The position numbers and the translations under genes are program-made. Under the pieces are notes generated by a model. It had not been told where the DNA came from. It saw only the letters and a list, made by a program, of their open reading frames with translations, and did not search any database. A stretch of 62,891 nt of DNA, taken from Fundicoccus sp052116145. GTDB taxonomy: Bacteria; Bacillota; Bacilli; Lactobacillales; Aerococcaceae. The stretch lies in assembly GCF_052116145.1 (NCBI RefSeq), contig NZ_JBQKLQ010000010.1, forward strand, positions 1 to 62,891, given 5' to 3'. Below are positions 17,467 through 26,395 of the stretch, one piece after another. Position 1 is the stretch's first letter; each line of letters starts with the position of its first letter.

Positions 17467-19095
17467 ATGTTAAACGTATCAAACGTAAGTTTGCAGTTTC
17501 CTGACCGCAAACTTTTTGATGATGTAAATATAATGTTTACACCAGGTAACTGTTACGGAGTAATAGGTGCCAATGGTGCAGGTAAATCAACGTTCCTAAA
17601 TATTTTATCCGGAGAAATTTCACCTTCAACAGGTAATGTTTCAATGGATCCAAACGAAAGATTGGCTGTTTTAAGCCAAAACCACTACGGTTTCGAAGAC
17701 TCTACTGTTATTGAAACGGTCATGATGGGTTACAAGGAATTGTACGAAATTATGAAAGAAAAAGATGCTATCTACATGAAAGAAGATTTTACTGATGAAG
17801 ATGGTCTTCGCGCTGGAGAATTAGAAGGTCTTTTTGCTGAAATGGGCGGTTGGGAAGCAGAATCAGAAGCAAGTAACATGCTTCAAGGGTTAGGCATCAC
17901 AACGGACATGCATTTCAGTTTAATGCGTGAATTAATCGAAGCAGATAAAATTAAGGTTTTGCTAGCCCAAGCATTATTCGGTAAGCCGGATAACTTGTTA
18001 CTAGATGAGCCGACAAACGGTTTAGATTCTCAAGCAATTAGTTGGTTAAGTGAGTTTATTATTAACTTCCCTAACACTGTTATTGTTGTATCCCATGACC
18101 GTCACTTCTTAAACAACGTTTGTACGCATATGGCTGACGTCGATTTTGGTAAGATTAAATTGTATGCTGGTAACTATGATTTTTGGTTACAATCGAGCCA
18201 ATTAGCTGCTAAATTAGCTGCTGACCAAAACTCAAAAAAAGAAGAGAAAATCAAAGAATTACAAGACTTTATCGCTCGTTTCTCTGCGAATGCTTCTAAA
18301 TCTAAGCAAGCAACCTCTCGTAAGAAAACATTGGATAAAATCACTTTGGATGATATTCAACCATCTTCACGTCGTTACCCGTTCGTAGGCTTCTCGCCTG
18401 AACGCGAAATCGGGAATGACTTGTTGAGCGTCAATGGTCTTTCAAAAACAGTTGATGGCGTTAAAATTCTAGATAATATTACGTTTACTCTAGACCGTGA
18501 TGATAAAGTGGCTTTCACTAGTCGCAACGATATCGCAATTTCAACCTTCTTTGATATTATCACTGGTAAAATTGAACCAGATAGTGGGACTTATGAGTGG
18601 GGAGTGACTACTTCTCAAACTTACTTACCACGTAACTCTGGCGACGAGTTTGACGGTGTGGAATTAAACATTGTTGACTGGTTACGTCAATTTGCTTCTA
18701 AAGAAGAAAGTGACAACACGTTCTTAAGAAGTTTCTTAGGCCGTATGTTATTCTCTGGTGATGACGTACTGAAAAAAGTTAACGTCTTATCTGGGGGAGA
18801 AAAAGTTCGTTGTATCCTATCTAAAATGATGCTTTCTAAAGCGAACGTTTTAGTATTAGACCAACCAACTAACCACTTGGACTTAGAGTCTATCACGGCG
18901 CTTAACGAAGGGTTAGTTAAGTTTAAAGGTGCGATGTTAGTTGCTTCTCATGACTACGAAGTACTAAACACAACGGTTAACCGCGTCATTGAATTAACAC
19001 CAAACGGTTCATTAGACCGCATCAACACTACTTATGAAGAATTTATTAATACTCCTGAAACACAACAACGTGTGGAAGAGTTATACAACGCTTAA
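17467..19095 (+). CDS. ABC-F family ATPase (YkpA/YbiT-like)
   Basis: A 542-residue soluble protein with two ATPase domains and no membrane segments. ABC-F proteins act at the ribosome E site. NBD1 has an intact Walker A (GANGAGKST, 34-42) and Walker B (LLLDEP, Asp180/Glu181), but its signature is degenerate (RELIEADK, 155-161 region). NBD2 has a good signature (LSGGE, 441-445), a Walker A lacking the GK[ST] lysine (TSRNDIAIST, near 351-360) and Gln466 where the catalytic Glu should be. The inter-domain linker is rich in Lys and Ser (about 255-285). AAGGAGG precedes the ATG. It may be co-transcribed with guaC 57 bases on. Confidence 0.88.
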   Translation: MLNVSNVSLQFPDRKLFDDVNIMFTPGNCYGVIGANGAGKSTFLNILSGEISPSTGNVSMDPNERLAVLSQNHYGFEDSTVIETVMMGYKELYEIMKEKDAIYMKEDFTDEDGLRAGELEGLFAEMGGWEAESEASNMLQGLGITTDMHFSLMRELIEADKIKVLLAQALFGKPDNLLLDEPTNGLDSQAISWLSEFIINFPNTVIVVSHDRHFLNNVCTHMADVDFGKIKLYAGNYDFWLQSSQLAAKLAADQNSKKEEKIKELQDFIARFSANASKSKQATSRKKTLDKITLDDIQPSSRRYPFVGFSPEREIGNDLLSVNGLSKTVDGVKILDNITFTLDRDDKVAFTSRNDIAISTFFDIITGKIEPDSGTYEWGVTTSQTYLPRNSGDEFDGVELNIVDWLRQFASKEESDNTFLRSFLGRMLFSGDDVLKKVNVLSGGEKVRCILSKMMLSKANVLVLDQPTNHLDLESITALNEGLVKFKGAMLVASHDYEVLNTTVNRVIELTPNGSLDRINTTYEEFINTPETQQRVEELYNA

Positions 19096-19152
19096 TTTAA
19101 TAATGTATTGTCAAAATAACTAATATTTTGCGCCAATAAAGGAGAATGTTTT

Positions 19153-20127
19153 GTGGAAGTTTTTGATTATGAAGATATCCAACTGATTCCAAATAAATCG
19201 ATTGTTAGTAGCCGTTCTGAATGTAATACGTCCGTTCAGTTTGGTCCGCGTACTTTTAGAATCCCTGTCGTTCCTGCCAATATGCAGACAGTAATAAATG
19301 AAGAGCTGGCCGTTTGGTTTGCAGAAAATGATTACTTCTATATCATGCACCGTTTCGATGAAGCGGCAAGAAAACCATTTATTACAATGATGCATGAGCG
19401 TGGCTTGTTTGCTTCAATCAGTGTGGGTATTAAAGACTACGAATATAATTTTGTTCGAGAATTAGTTGAAGAGAATTTAATTCCTGAGTATATCACAATT
19501 GATGTGGCTCATGGTCATTCTGAGGATGTTCTAGACATGGTACGTTTTATTAAAGAAATGCTACCGCAAACTTTCTTGATTGCTGGAAATGTTGGTACAC
19601 CTGAAGGTGTACGTGAACTTGAAAATGCCGGTGCAGACGCTACGAAAGTTGGCGTAGGTCCTGGTCGCGTATGTATCACAAAATTAAAAACTGGTTTCGG
19701 AACTGGTGGCTGGCAATTAGCGGCTGTTCGTTCTTGTGCAAAAGCAGCACGTAAACCTATTATCGCTGATGGTGGCATTCGTCATCACGGTGATATCGCA
19801 AAATCTGTTCGTTTTGGTGCTTCAATGGTAATGATTGGATCATTATTGGCTGCTCACGAAGAGAGTCCTGGTCGCACTCGAGAAATCGACGGTCGTACTT
19901 ACAAAGAGTACTTCGGTAGTGCATCAGAACATCAAAAAGGTGAACGCAAAAACGTTGAAGGTAAAATCGAAATGATTGCCGCTCGTGGTAAATTAACAGA
20001 TACTTTAACTGAGATGGAACAAGATTTACAATCTTCTATTTCATATGCTGGTGGTCGTGACTTAGATGCGATTCGTAAAGTTGACTATGTCATTGTACGT
20101 AATAGTATTTTTAATGGCGATCGTTAA
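19153..20127 (+). CDS. guaC: GMP reductase
   Basis: A 324-residue TIM-barrel enzyme of the IMPDH/GMPR family. It converts GMP plus NADPH to IMP and ammonia, linking guanine and adenine pools. VGPGRVCITK contains the catalytic Cys. VPANMQTVI, IDVAHGHS, IADGGIRHHGD and the KEYFGSASEHQKGE flap match type-2 GMP reductase (guaC2/YhdM-like), and there is no CBS insert as in IMP dehydrogenase. The start is GTG 19153 with AAAGGAG about 8 bases upstream. No purine riboswitch fits in the 57-base gap before it. Confidence 0.95.
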   Translation: MEVFDYEDIQLIPNKSIVSSRSECNTSVQFGPRTFRIPVVPANMQTVINEELAVWFAENDYFYIMHRFDEAARKPFITMMHERGLFASISVGIKDYEYNFVRELVEENLIPEYITIDVAHGHSEDVLDMVRFIKEMLPQTFLIAGNVGTPEGVRELENAGADATKVGVGPGRVCITKLKTGFGTGGWQLAAVRSCAKAARKPIIADGGIRHHGDIAKSVRFGASMVMIGSLLAAHEESPGRTREIDGRTYKEYFGSASEHQKGERKNVEGKIEMIAARGKLTDTLTEMEQDLQSSISYAGGRDLDAIRKVDYVIVRNSIFNGDR

Positions 20128-20152
20128 GTAGAGTCATAATAAAGAAGCAATT

Positions 20153-20192
20153 AACTCTCTCTTTGGCCACTCGGTCCAGGAGAGAGTTTTTT
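20153..20192 (+). terminator. terminator of guaC
   Basis: AACTCTCTC (20153-20161) pairs with GAGAGAGTT (20180-20188), with an inner GGCC/GGTC stem, followed by TTTT and AT. Confidence 0.85.
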
Positions 20193-20288
20193 ATATTGTG
20201 TTGCATTAATTATTTTGGTGAATGTTCGCTTTTAAAGTAGGCATTGGGCTTCTAGAGCGGGAAAAGCCCAGTCTCATTACATTCTAAC

Positions 20289-20318
20289 TTAACAAATGAG
20301 CCCTTTCATGTATATAAT
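20289..20318 (+). promoter_or_regulatory. promoter of yebC-family gene
   Basis: TTAACA (20289-20294), 18 bases, TATAAT (20313-20318). Its position excludes translation from the in-frame ATG at 20296. Confidence 0.7.
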
Positions 20319-20352
20319 ATACCTAAGACATTTAGAAAGAAGAGTGAACTTA

Positions 20353-21072
20353 ATGGGACGTAAATGGATGAACATTCGCGAAAAAAAAGCGAAAACCGAT
20401 CAGAATACTTCAAGAATTTACGCTAAATTTGGAATTGAAATTTATGCGGCAGCAAAATCTGGTGAACCCGATCCCGAATTAAATCAAAAACTTAAATTCG
20501 TTGTGGACCGAGCTAAAACTTATAACGTTCCACGTCATGTTATTGAAAAAGCCATCGATAAAGCCAAAGGAGGCGATGACGAAACATTCCAAGAGTTACG
20601 TTATGAAGGTTTCGGACCAAATGGCTCCATGATTATCGTTGATGCTTTAACGAATAATGTCAATCGTACCGCTGGAAATATCCGTTCAGCCTTTGGAAAA
20701 AACGGTGGAAATATGGGCGTAAGTGGTTCTGTAAACTATTTATTTGAATCGACTGCTGTCTTTGTATTTGCAGGCAACGATGCAGATGAAATTATGATGG
20801 GCTTATTGGAAGCTGAAGTCGATGTCCGCGAAGTCTTCACTGAAGATGAACAGATTGTCGTTTATGGTGAGCCAAATGAGTTCCACTCTATTAAAGAAGC
20901 ATTAGAAAACATCGATATCAGTGATTTTGAAGTCGCTGAAATTGAAATGTTACCACAAAATGAAGTAACATTAACTGGTGAGGATTTACGCTTATTCGAA
21001 CGTCTGATTGACACGCTTGAAGAAGATGACGATGTTCAAAAAGTTTATCATAATGTTGCGCTAGATGATTAA
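20353..21072 (+). CDS. YebC/PmpR family protein (YeeN-like)
   Basis: A 239-residue TACO1/YebC protein. The N-terminus MGRKWMNIREKKAKTD and the block FVVDRAKTYNVPRHVIEKAIDKAKGG are diagnostic, and NNVNRTAGNIRSAFGKNGGNMG is the conserved middle domain. Family members have been described as DNA-binding regulators and as factors that relieve ribosome stalling. The acidic C-terminus is typical. ATG 20353 was chosen from the promoter position and AAAGAAGAG upstream. The next gene follows after 51 bases. Confidence 0.92.
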   Translation: MGRKWMNIREKKAKTDQNTSRIYAKFGIEIYAAAKSGEPDPELNQKLKFVVDRAKTYNVPRHVIEKAIDKAKGGDDETFQELRYEGFGPNGSMIIVDALTNNVNRTAGNIRSAFGKNGGNMGVSGSVNYLFESTAVFVFAGNDADEIMMGLLEAEVDVREVFTEDEQIVVYGEPNEFHSIKEALENIDISDFEVAEIEMLPQNEVTLTGEDLRLFERLIDTLEEDDDVQKVYHNVALDD

Positions 21073-21123
21073 ATAGCCAAACTATAAAACAACACCGCTT
21101 AGTTGCTGGTAGAAGGAGACGAC

Positions 21124-21597
21124 ATGACTTTACCCGATTTTTCATTAATTAGAAGTAATGGTGACCCTTATGCATTTAACCAATACAATGACCACGTCAT
21201 TTTGGTTGTGAATACCGCAACGGAATGCGGCTTTGCAAAACAGTTTGATGGTTTAGAAAAACTATACCAAGATTATCAAGATCGCCAATTTGTTGTGATT
21301 GGATTCCCGAGCAATCAATTCAAAAATCAAGAACCTGTCAGTAATGAGGATATGACAGAGTCTTGCCGTTTGAATTTCGGAGTAACCTTTCCTTTAAACG
21401 AAAAGATTGATGTGAACGGCCCGACTGCTTCACCTTTATATCAATGGTTGAAACAAGAAAAAGGTGGCTTAATCAATTCCGATATCAAGTGGAACTTCAC
21501 GAAATTTTTAATCAATCGTGAAGGTGAGGTTATTAAACGCTATCCGCCGACAACCGAACCGAAATCAATGGTTAAGGATATTGAGAAACTTCTATAG
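21124..21597 (+). CDS. glutathione peroxidase family thiol peroxidase
   Basis: A 157-residue thioredoxin-fold peroxidase. The catalytic tetrad is visible: Cys35 (NTATECGF; codon TGC, not selenocysteine), Gln in FPSNQF, and Trp/Asn in KWNFTKF. Cys81 (TESCRLNFG) sits where bacterial and plant homologues keep the resolving Cys, so thioredoxin is a likelier reductant than glutathione. It reduces hydrogen or lipid peroxides in the cytoplasm. AAGGAG precedes ATG 21124. It probably shares a transcript with the YebC-family gene. Confidence 0.92.
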   Translation: MTLPDFSLIRSNGDPYAFNQYNDHVILVVNTATECGFAKQFDGLEKLYQDYQDRQFVVIGFPSNQFKNQEPVSNEDMTESCRLNFGVTFPLNEKIDVNGPTASPLYQWLKQEKGGLINSDIKWNFTKFLINREGEVIKRYPPTTEPKSMVKDIEKLL

Positions 21598-21726
21598 TCT
21601 TTAATGCTTAATGCTTGATACTTGTGCATGCGGCAACGGTTAACTGTTATTAACGTTTGATATATTTTCTTATGCTGACTGGCTTTGCTAGATAAGTGCA
21701 AGTAAAGATAACTATTTAATACGATT

Positions 21727-21775
21727 AACGTGTTTCTTCGAGTGATTCTTATACTCAAAGGAACACGTTTTTTAT
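21727..21775 (+). terminator. terminator of the peroxidase gene
   Basis: AACGTGTTTCTTCGAG pairs imperfectly with CTCAAAGGAACACGTT, followed by TTTTTATTT. It lies 130 bases past the stop. Confidence 0.85.
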
Positions 21776-21846
21776 TTGGTTCCTTGGATTAGTTCGTGTC
21801 TACTTGCGGTGTAGAAAGTCAAAACTAGCTGTCTTCTATCTTCAGC

Positions 21847-21988
21847 ATGCTTACTACTCAATAGCTGATTCTTAGTTGACTTGAATGTCATCGCCTTCCT
21901 TCTTAGCTTTTAAGTAGTAAGCATCATGGCGAAGGACGCCACGAATCCTGGGCCATGTTTCTCATCGTCGCTCAACTCGCCATGATGC
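21847..21988. repeat. overlapping long inverted repeats (possible structured RNA)
   Basis: ATGCTTACTACT (21847-21858) pairs with AGTAGTAAGCAT (21913-21924). GCATCATGGCGA (21921-21932) pairs with TCGCCATGATGC (21977-21988). The middle arms overlap by four bases, so the two stems compete. A smaller GGCG/CGCC hairpin lies at 21928-21940. No gene is visible between 21598 and 22057. Function unknown. Confidence 0.6.
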
Positions 21989-22050
21989 GAAACATAGCAG
22001 ATATCATTTCAAACGTATCCAGTTTATTCCCACCATCCCTCCACTCCAAA

Positions 22051-22095
22051 CAAAAAAAAGTCCTAAACGCAACTTTAATATGCGTTTAGGACTTT
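22051..22095 (-). terminator. terminator of the liv operon
   Basis: A perfect 15-bp stem, AAAGTCCTAAACGCA (22058-22072) with TGCGTTTAGGACTTT (22081-22095), followed on the minus strand by a T8 run. It lies just past the CBS-ACT gene. Confidence 0.93.
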
Positions 22096-22101
22096 AAATG
22101 A

Positions 22102-22749
22102 TTAGTCGGTTGTTTTTTCGTGGACAGATTTCACTTCGTAGCCACGTGCTTTAATTGCCTCTTCAAGCAAAGTTGTATCTGTTGTTGAGACATGCAGTAC
22201 AAGACGGATATTTTCTTCATGATGATAAACAATCATATGAGTCAAGTTAACGTCTGTTTCTACTAAAGCATCACCGACTTCCTCGATGACCCCTTTACGG
22301 TCTCCAACTAACTCAACAACTAAACTTGATCCTGGAGTATCATAACCAGACACATCAACAAAAGCTTTGAAAATGTCTTTATCTGTAATAATACCAACCA
22401 GCTTCGAACCTTCAGTGACCACTAACACACCAATATTGTTTGAGCGCATAATTGAAGCTGCCTCTTCAACAATACTATCTGGTGCAATAGTTATCACCTG
22501 CTTCTTCATGACGTCTTTAACCGTCGTTTTTTCTAAAATATAATTCACTTCATGAGCGCTTAAACTCGTCGCTCCAGATGGAGAATTTTTAGAAAGAATG
22601 TCTTTTGTAATTAAGCCGACTAATTGGCCATTTTCTAAAACAGGTAGACGATTAATATCGTGCTGCTTTAGTAAGTCACTCGCTTTTAAAACACTTGTTT
22701 CGGGTGTAATCGTAATTAAATTCGTTGACATATAATCTTTAATATACAT
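22102..22749 (-). CDS. CBS-CBS-ACT domain protein (AcuB-like)
   Basis: A 215-residue cytoplasmic protein. A CBS pair covers about residues 1-60 (MSTNLITITPETS, INRLPVLENGQLVGLIT) and 77-132 (KKQVITIAPDSIV, GVLVVTEGSKLVGIITDKD). An ACT-like domain follows (about 142-210, VVELVGDRKGVIEEVGDAL). CBS pairs commonly bind adenine nucleotides and ACT domains commonly bind amino acids. The gene lies 3 bases after livF with TAGGAGG before its ATG, so it belongs to the BCAA transporter operon. Sensing energy state and BCAA to modulate transport is an inference. AcuB of acetoin metabolism is the nearest named relative. Confidence 0.85.
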   Translation of the reverse strand: MYIKDYMSTNLITITPETSVLKASDLLKQHDINRLPVLENGQLVGLITKDILSKNSPSGATSLSAHEVNYILEKTTVKDVMKKQVITIAPDSIVEEAASIMRSNNIGVLVVTEGSKLVGIITDKDIFKAFVDVSGYDTPGSSLVVELVGDRKGVIEEVGDALVETDVNLTHMIVYHHEENIRLVLHVSTTDTTLLEEAIKARGYEVKSVHEKTTD

Positions 22750-22752
22750 TCA

Positions 22753-23457
22753 CTAACCTCCTAAGTATGCTTTTTGAACGTCGTCACTTTCTAGTAAATC
22801 CTGACCCGTACCTGATAATACAATTTCACCGGTCTCCAGAACGTATCCTCGATTCGCTATCGTTAATGCCATTTTAGCATTTTGTTCGATTAAAAGCACG
22901 GTTGTTCCTTGTTTTTGAATATCGACGATAATATTGAAGATTTCTTTAATAAAGATAGGCGCAAGTCCCATAGATGGCTCATCTAACAACAATAGCTTCG
23001 GTTTAGACATCAACGCACGTCCCATGGCCAACATTTGTTGCTCACCACCAGAGAGTGTTGCGGCATCTTGCCCTTTTCTCTCTTCCAGAATTGGGAAACG
23101 TTTATAAACAGCTGACATATCCTCTTGAATGCCCTCTTTATCATTGCGTAAGAAAGCGCCTAATTCCAGATTTTCCTTAACCGTTAACCCTTTGAAAACA
23201 TGACGTCCTTCCGGCACATGTGAAATGCCTGTTTCTACAATTTTCTTGGGAGCCAGTTTTAATAAATCGTGATCGCCATAAGTGATCGAGCCTTCAGTCG
23301 GTTTAACTAATCCCGAAATGGTTCTCAAGATGGTTGATTTCCCTGCCCCGTTCGCTCCAATTAGAGCTACAATTTCACCTGTGTTTACTTCAAAGTTAAC
23401 AGATTTTACAGCGTTAATCATTCCGTAGTTTACTTTTAAATTTTCAACCTTCAGCAT
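22753..23457 (-). CDS. livF: branched-chain amino acid ABC transporter ATPase LivF
   Basis: A 234-residue ATPase with Walker A GANGAGKST, signature LSGGEQQMLAMGRAL and Walker B LLLLDEPSMGLAP. The SHVPEGRHVFKGLTV motif is characteristic of LivF. It pairs with LivG to drive the LivHM permeases. It overlaps the end of livG by one base (TAATG-type junction) and is followed by the CBS-ACT gene. Confidence 0.95.
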   Translation of the reverse strand: MLKVENLKVNYGMINAVKSVNFEVNTGEIVALIGANGAGKSTILRTISGLVKPTEGSITYGDHDLLKLAPKKIVETGISHVPEGRHVFKGLTVKENLELGAFLRNDKEGIQEDMSAVYKRFPILEERKGQDAATLSGGEQQMLAMGRALMSKPKLLLLDEPSMGLAPIFIKEIFNIIVDIQKQGTTVLLIEQNAKMALTIANRGYVLETGEIVLSGTGQDLLESDDVQKAYLGG

Positions 23458-24233
23458 TAATCAACACCTCCTAAATAAGCACGAATAACATCAGGATTCT
23501 GCTTCACTTCTTCAGCATTCCCATGAGCAATTAATCGCCCGTATTCCAATACATAAATTCTTTGACAAATTTCCATAACTAATGACATATCGTGTTCAAT
23601 TAACACAATTGTCAATTCGAATTGTTCTCTAATTTGAGCGATCAGATTAGTTAAATCCGCTGTTTCAGCAGGGTTCATTCCTGCAGCCGGCTCATCTAAA
23701 AACAAAATCTTAGGTTGAGTCGCTAAAGCACGAACGATTTCTAAACGACGCTGTTGACCGTAAGATAAATTACGTGCTTTTTCTTCAGCAATCCCTTCTA
23801 AATTAAAGATTTTTAATAAGTCTAAAGCTTTAGTGTAAAGTCGTTTATTCGTTTCATAATGGGCACCTAAACGTAAGATACTTGAGAAAACTGAATTTCC
23901 TTGTTCACGGTGCATCGCAACCATTACGTTTTCAATTACCGTTTGATCTTTAAACAAACGAATATTCTGGAAAGTTCTTGCTAAACCTAATTCGTTAATT
24001 TTATCCGGTTTAACCCCATTTAAATTAACTTTGCCATTCTCAGTTAATAAATCAATTGTTCCTTCAGAAGGCACGTAAACCCCTGTCAACAAGTTGAAAA
24101 AAGTTGTTTTTCCGGCCCCGTTTGGTCCGATTAAACCGACCAATTCATTCTCTTCCAAATGAATTGACACATTAGAAACGGCTGCTAAACCGCCGAAGTT
24201 TTTAGTTAAATTCTTGACTTCAAGCAAACTCAT
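23457..24233 (-). CDS. livG: branched-chain amino acid ABC transporter ATPase LivG
   Basis: A 258-residue ATPase with Walker A GPNGAGKTT, LivG-type ARTFQNIRLFKDQTV, signature LSYGQQRRLEIVRAL and Walker B ILFLDEPAAGMNP. It works with LivF. It overlaps livM by 4 bases (ATGA), so translation is probably coupled. Confidence 0.95.
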   Translation of the reverse strand: MSLLEVKNLTKNFGGLAAVSNVSIHLEENELVGLIGPNGAGKTTFFNLLTGVYVPSEGTIDLLTENGKVNLNGVKPDKINELGLARTFQNIRLFKDQTVIENVMVAMHREQGNSVFSSILRLGAHYETNKRLYTKALDLLKIFNLEGIAEEKARNLSYGQQRRLEIVRALATQPKILFLDEPAAGMNPAETADLTNLIAQIREQFELTIVLIEHDMSLVMEICQRIYVLEYGRLIAHGNAEEVKQNPDVIRAYLGGVD

Positions 24234-25207
24234 GAAACAGCCTCCTTATCTTTTCGGATTGCTTTAGCAACTAATGAGCCTAAACGTAATTCTTTCGTCC
24301 CAAGGATTCCACCTGGTCTGAATATCATAATTAATACAAGCGCTACTGCATAAATAACCATACGTAATTGACCATAATCTTGTAAGAATACGTTTAGTAA
24401 ACCTAATAAAATTGCTGCTACAAACGAACCAGTGAAACTACCAATTCCACCGAATACAACAATAATTAGAACATCGATTGAACGTTCAAACGTATAATCT
24501 CCTGGAGTTACAATTCCTAAGAAAGTTGCTTGTAAAGAGCCACCAATACTTGCGGTAATGGCACCCAATACAAAAGCTAATACTTTATAACGTGTCACAT
24601 CAACACCCATTGATTCAGCAGCAATTTCATCTTGTTGGATAGCCATCGTTGCACGCCCCGCACTACTATAAACATAGTTTAAAATAAAAATTGTCGTGAT
24701 TACCATTAAAATGTAAACATTTACCCAATTGGAAACAAGAGGGATCCCACTGATACCAGCAGGTCCGTTGGTCAAATCACGCATGTTATTTATTAATACA
24801 CGCACGATTTCGGCCACTCCTAGTGTCGCAATCGCTAGGTAATCCCCTTTTAACCGTAACGTTGGAATGCCTACAAGTAAAGCAAGGATTATTGATAAAA
24901 CCACCCCAACACCCATACCAGCATATAGGCCCATCGTACTATTCTCCATACTCTTAGTCAAAATGGCTGCTGAATAAGCACCAATCGCGATAAAACCCGC
25001 GTGTCCTAAAGAGAATTGTCCTGCAACCCCTAGAACGAGGTTTAAACCAACAGCATAAATTATATTAATCATAATGGTTACAAGCGTGATTTGATAAAAA
25101 CGATTAATAATCCCCGCTTGAACTAAAGCATACAGCGCTACGAAACCAAGAATTGCTGCTGCGATCCACACCATATTACGTATATGAAATCTATTCACTT
25201 GTGCCAC
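24230..25207 (-). CDS. livM: branched-chain amino acid ABC transporter permease LivM
   Basis: A 325-residue membrane protein with about nine hydrophobic segments. GHAGFIAIGAYSAA and GDYLAIATLGVAEIVRVL are LivM signatures, and SMGVDVTRYKVLAFVLGA is the ATPase-coupling region. It forms the channel with LivH. It abuts livH directly. Confidence 0.95.
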   Translation of the reverse strand: MAQVNRFHIRNMVWIAAAILGFVALYALVQAGIINRFYQITLVTIMINIIYAVGLNLVLGVAGQFSLGHAGFIAIGAYSAAILTKSMENSTMGLYAGMGVGVVLSIILALLVGIPTLRLKGDYLAIATLGVAEIVRVLINNMRDLTNGPAGISGIPLVSNWVNVYILMVITTIFILNYVYSSAGRATMAIQQDEIAAESMGVDVTRYKVLAFVLGAITASIGGSLQATFLGIVTPGDYTFERSIDVLIIVVFGGIGSFTGSFVAAILLGLLNVFLQDYGQLRMVIYAVALVLIMIFRPGGILGTKELRLGSLVAKAIRKDKEAVS

Positions 25208-26086
25208 CTACACTTTCTCTTTGACATTCTTGCCGAATAATCCTGATGGCATAATGAGAAGAATGACAATCAGTAAGGCATAAACGGCTGCGTCTTTATA
25301 CATGGACCCACCTAAGAACGTTACAATGGTTTCAAGCACACCAATTAAATAACCACCCACCATTGCACCAGGTATACTGCCCACGCCACCTACAACAGCA
25401 GCAACGAACGCTTTCAGTCCAGGCGTCGTCCCCATCGTAGCTGAAATTGAATTATAGTAAACACCCACGAGTACACCAGCGATTCCCGCTAAGCCTGAAC
25501 CTAAAGCAAAGGTAAAGGAAATCACACGGTTCACATCGATTCCCATTAATTCTGCTGCTTCTGAATCAACTGCTACAGCTCGCATGGCTTTACCCATTTT
25601 TGTATGTTTGACAATCGCATTTAAAATGATCATTAAAGTAATCGTCGTCACAAAAACAAAAACTTGCTTCATGTTAATGACAATTCCAAACACTTTAAAT
25701 GGCATCACTGGGATTGTTGAAGGAAATGCTCGAACCTCAGGTCCTAAGAAATAAATCATCACATTCTGTAAAAAGTACGATACTCCGATTGCAGTAATTA
25801 AAGCTGCTACACGTGTTGATTTACGTAATGGCTTGTAGGCCACTTTCTCAATCACAACGCCTAAAATCGCACAGAATACTCCTGATAAAATCATTGCAAG
25901 AAACACATTGATGTTTAAAGCACTAACAAGAAAATAACCGAAAAAGGCTCCCACCATATAAATATCGCCATGAGCAAAATTTATTAAACGAATCGTTCCA
26001 TACACCATTGTATAGCCGAGTGCGATCAGAGCATAAATACTTCCTAACGAAACACCGTTAACAAGTTGTTGCATAAATAATTGCAT
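25208..26086 (-). CDS. livH: branched-chain amino acid ABC transporter permease LivH
   Basis: A 292-residue permease with about eight membrane segments. LALGYTMVYGTIRLINFAHGD is represented by its GYTMVYG and INFAHG motifs near the N-terminus, and ELMGIDVNRVISFTFALG is the coupling loop. First gene of livHMGF-CBS/ACT, behind its own promoter. The binding-protein genes lie upstream as separate units, which allows independent control. Confidence 0.95.
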   Translation of the reverse strand: MQLFMQQLVNGVSLGSIYALIALGYTMVYGTIRLINFAHGDIYMVGAFFGYFLVSALNINVFLAMILSGVFCAILGVVIEKVAYKPLRKSTRVAALITAIGVSYFLQNVMIYFLGPEVRAFPSTIPVMPFKVFGIVINMKQVFVFVTTITLMIILNAIVKHTKMGKAMRAVAVDSEAAELMGIDVNRVISFTFALGSGLAGIAGVLVGVYYNSISATMGTTPGLKAFVAAVVGGVGSIPGAMVGGYLIGVLETIVTFLGGSMYKDAAVYALLIVILLIMPSGLFGKNVKEKV

Positions 26087-26127
26087 AGTTAAAATCCTTT
26101 CCTACCATATTTTGCCTACTTTAAAAA

Positions 26128-26156
26128 AGTATATAACACACTTTCTAATAATTCAA
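26128..26156 (-). promoter_or_regulatory. promoter of livHMGF
   Basis: On the minus strand: TTGAAT (26151-26156), 17 bases, TATACT (26128-26133). It lies about 40 bases before the livH ATG, so no leader peptide fits. The 309-base gap to livJ1 also holds that gene's terminator and otherwise nothing I recognise. Confidence 0.8.
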
Positions 26157-26340
26157 CCGTTATTTTAAATAAATTTTAATCTTATCATTGATTTCTTAGA
26201 AAAACTTTGCCCATGAAAGCCCTTAAATTGACATTTATCGCTACAAATTATTTCTATAAGCCTTTTAGCTAAAGATTAAAAACAGATTAGAAGTTTCTAA
26301 TTTTCAACCTTGAGATAAAGAAATTACTTGCGCAATAAAA

Positions 26341-26381
26341 TGAAATACTGTGAAAGTAAACGATCCAAACTTTCACAGTAT
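26341..26381 (-). terminator. terminator of first BCAA-binding protein gene
   Basis: ATACTGTGAAAGT (26345-26357) pairs with ACTTTCACAGTAT (26369-26381). A short T-rich tail (TTTCATTTTATT) follows on the minus strand. Confidence 0.75.
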
Positions 26382-26395
26382 CACTTAACTAATCG

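Noticed and set aside
19096..19152. Purine riboswitch before guaC
   Set aside because: The gap is only 57 bases and has no purine-aptamer-like fold.
21124..21597. Selenoprotein glutathione peroxidase
   Set aside because: The catalytic codon is TGC, an ordinary Cys.
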